A DNA stretch of 15,790 bases from Cytophagaceae bacterium. GTDB lineage: Bacteria; Bacteroidota; Bacteroidia; Cytophagales; Spirosomataceae. Made by a program: the position numbers and the translations under genes. Location of the stretch: NCBI GenBank assembly GCA_027485075.1, contig JAIXRT010000228.1, forward strand, positions 1 to 15,790. The letters run 5' to 3'. The notes beneath the pieces are model-generated. The model ran no database searches. It saw nothing but the letters and a program-made list of their open reading frames with translations, and was not told the origin of the DNA. This document shows, one piece after another, positions 13,963 to 15,790 of this stretch; the stretch's first letter is position 1; the number at the start of each line of letters is the position of its first letter.

Positions 13963-15790
13963 TTAAAATCCTACTCTTAAACCTACATTGTAAGATTTAG
14001 CCACTGGGAATGCACCCTCATCAATACCCATGTGGATATCTTGATTATCCGCACCAGAGTTTCTGATGTTGATGTCTGGATCTAAACCTTTGTACTTAGT
14101 GAAAGTAAACAAGTTTTGTCCTTGCACATAAACCTGCATCGAACTAAGTTTGATTTTCTTCAACATCGTGTTAGGTACATTGTAAGTTAACCGGATGTTC
14201 TTGATACGCATGTATGAACCATCCTCAACGAAATAAGTTGAAATCTGCTGGCTAAAGGTATCACTCGCATTCAAACGTGGTAATTGAGCCACATCTCCCT
14301 GCTTCTTCCATGATTTGTACAACATGTCTGTTGAACGGTTTCCTTGGAATGTGTTAAAGTCTGTCCAATACTTCAAGTAATTGAAAATCTCATTACCTTG
14401 AACACCTTGTGCAAACACAGTTAAATCCCAATTTTTGTAACCTAAGTTAACATTCAAACCATAGGTAAAGTCTGGGTGTGGATTACCAATCACTGTTCTA
14501 TCCGAAGCATTGATTCTTCCGTCTCCATTCACATCCTTAAATTTGAAAACACCCGCACGTGTGTATCCTGGAATTTGTACCGCTGCAGCAGCTTCAGCAT
14601 CGTCTTTTAGGACACCTTCCACTACATAACCGAAGAAACTAGCAATCGGTAAGCCGGCTTTTGTTAATGAAATAGCTGGAACACGCGTTACGAATCCAAA
14701 GATTGATGCGTTCGGGTCATCATTTAACTTAACCACGTTGTTTTTATAATGGCTAATTTGTCCCGAAAGTGAATAACGTAATTGACCGATTTGATCTCTA
14801 TACGTTACATTAAGGTCAACACCTGTATTGTTTACCTCTCCAATGTTCACAAAAGGAATACTTCCTGTTCCAGATGTTCTTGGAATAGGCACCTGAGTTA
14901 ACATGTCTGAAGTTGTACGTGTATACCAGTCAAAAGCAATATCTAACTTATTGTTGAACAAACTCGCATCCAAACCGATGTTTGTGGATGTATTTGTTTC
15001 CCAACGACCATTTGAGTTACCAAATTGCGCGATATCAAAACCTGAAGCAATGGCATTACCTGCACCACCGATGTCATAAGCGTTGTTGTTCGGATCTGGT
15101 GTAAATAATGTATATGCATTGTATACGTTTGGAATCAACTGATTACCAGTTTTACCCCAACCTGCACGTACTTTCAAATCATTCAATGCAGTGATATTCT
15201 TAAATAAGGCTAACTCAGAAAGACGCGCACCTACAGAGAATGCAGGGAACACACCATAACGATACGCTGGTGAGAAACGAGAAGAACCGTCTCTACGCAA
15301 CGTAAAATCAGCTAATAAGAAATCTTTGTATGAGTAATTTGCTTTTCCAAATTGAGAGAACAAAGCAGTAATCGTTGCTCCTGATCCTGCGTTAGTCAAA
15401 CCTGCAGCTGAACCATTATTCAAATAACGATATGATAAATCATCAAATGCAAAATTGCTTCGCTGTGCTGAAAAACCAAATCCATAAGTAGAAACAGCCT
15501 CTGTACCAACTAATACATTGAAGTCATGATCTCCTATTTTTTTAGAGTAGTTCAAGGTGTTATACCAAGTAACAGCACGATCAAAGTTATTCGATACCGT
15601 TAAGCTGTTTGCATTACGTGCTTCAGCAGCCTCAATATCACGGTTAAAATAAGCAGATTGGTTGTAGTTGTTATATTCAAAACCAAGGCTAGTACGTGCC
15701 TTTAAATCTTTCATGATTTCAACTTCTGCAAACACATTTCCGAAGATACGTGTAGATCTTACTGGGTTATCACGCTCTCTCCATTGACGA
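13963..15790 (-). CDS. SusC/RagA family TonB-linked outer-membrane transporter (partial, 5' end off the window)
   Basis: The C-terminal 608 or so codons of a SusC-type transporter, a roughly 1000-residue 22-strand barrel driven by TonB that imports oligomeric nutrients. The reading frame stays open to the right edge; the N-terminal signal peptide, carboxypeptidase-like domain and plug lie outside. The first visible residues include RERDNPVRSTRIFGNVFAEV, a common SusC barrel segment. Further on are LRRDGSSRFSPAYRYGVFPA, KVRAGWGKTGNQLIPN and VNGDGRINASDRTVIGNPHP, the strongest family marks. The protein ends in YNVGLRVGF, with the terminal aromatic residue expected for barrel assembly. A GTG at 15733-15735 is internal and not the true start. 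It forms an operon with the susD gene that follows. Confidence 0.93.
   Translation of the reverse strand, partial: RQWRERDNPVRSTRIFGNVFAEVEIMKDLKARTSLGFEYNNYNQSAYFNRDIEAAEARNANSLTVSNNFDRAVTWYNTLNYSKKIGDHDFNVLVGTEAVSTYGFGFSAQRSNFAFDDLSYRYLNNGSAAGLTNAGSGATITALFSQFGKANYSYKDFLLADFTLRRDGSSRFSPAYRYGVFPAFSVGARLSELALFKNITALNDLKVRAGWGKTGNQLIPNVYNAYTLFTPDPNNNAYDIGGAGNAIASGFDIAQFGNSNGRWETNTSTNIGLDASLFNNKLDIAFDWYTRTTSDMLTQVPIPRTSGTGSIPFVNIGEVNNTGVDLNVTYRDQIGQLRYSLSGQISHYKNNVVKLNDDPNASIFGFVTRVPAISLTKAGLPIASFFGYVVEGVLKDDAEAAAAVQIPGYTRAGVFKFKDVNGDGRINASDRTVIGNPHPDFTYGLNVNLGYKNWDLTVFAQGVQGNEIFNYLKYWTDFNTFQGNRSTDMLYKSWKKQGDVAQLPRLNASDTFSQQISTYFVEDGSYMRIKNIRLTYNVPNTMLKKIKLSSMQVYVQGQNLFTFTKYKGLDPDINIRNSGADNQDIHMGIDEGAFPVAKSYNVGLRVGF

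Overview
The window is a piece of a Bacteroidota chromosome with a moderately low GC content. The signs are a type IX secretion/gliding gene set (porP/sprF-like, gldK, gldL, gldM, gldN, gldD), a SusC/SusD outer-membrane uptake pair, A/T-rich leaders without Shine-Dalgarno sites, and promoter-like TAnnTTTG elements. Gene content suggests a free-living gliding-type lineage, for example Cytophagales. That finer placement is inference and not shown by the sequence.

Layout. Bases 1-113 are the 3' end of a probable uroporphyrinogen-III synthase gene (hemD), closed by a strong intrinsic terminator. Bases 186-5730 hold the secretion locus on the + strand: a PorP/SprF-family outer-membrane protein, then gldK-gldL-gldM-gldN with gaps of only 10-35 bases within gldKLMN. 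It is closed by a second strong terminator. Bases 5938-11333 hold a second + strand cluster: pyruvate kinase, a PlsC-type acyltransferase, gldD and priA, with gaps of 3-40 bases. From 11330 the coding strand flips. A nitroreductase-family gene ends tail-to-tail with priA, their stop codons overlapping. It is followed by susD and the 3' two-thirds of a susC gene that runs off the right edge. The susCD operon ends in a hairpin terminator between susD and the nitroreductase gene.

How the genes work together. GldL and GldM form the proton-driven inner-membrane motor. GldM spans the periplasm to reach GldK/GldN, a lipoprotein and partner complex under the outer membrane. PorP/SprF proteins attach to this apparatus or to its exported substrates. 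GldD is a further lipoprotein needed for gliding and secretion in Flavobacterium, here embedded among housekeeping genes. The SusCD pair imports a glycan or other oligomer through the outer membrane. No enzyme or regulator is visible beside it to name the substrate.

Nothing here demands a wholly new system. The main leads are the gldD placement with pyk/plsC/priA, a low-complexity insert in GldN, a motor residue difference in GldL, an atypical acyltransferase motif and a vicinal cysteine pair in SusD. No stretch longer than about 210 bases lacks a gene. No tRNA, rRNA, CRISPR array, insertion sequence or attachment site was recognised.
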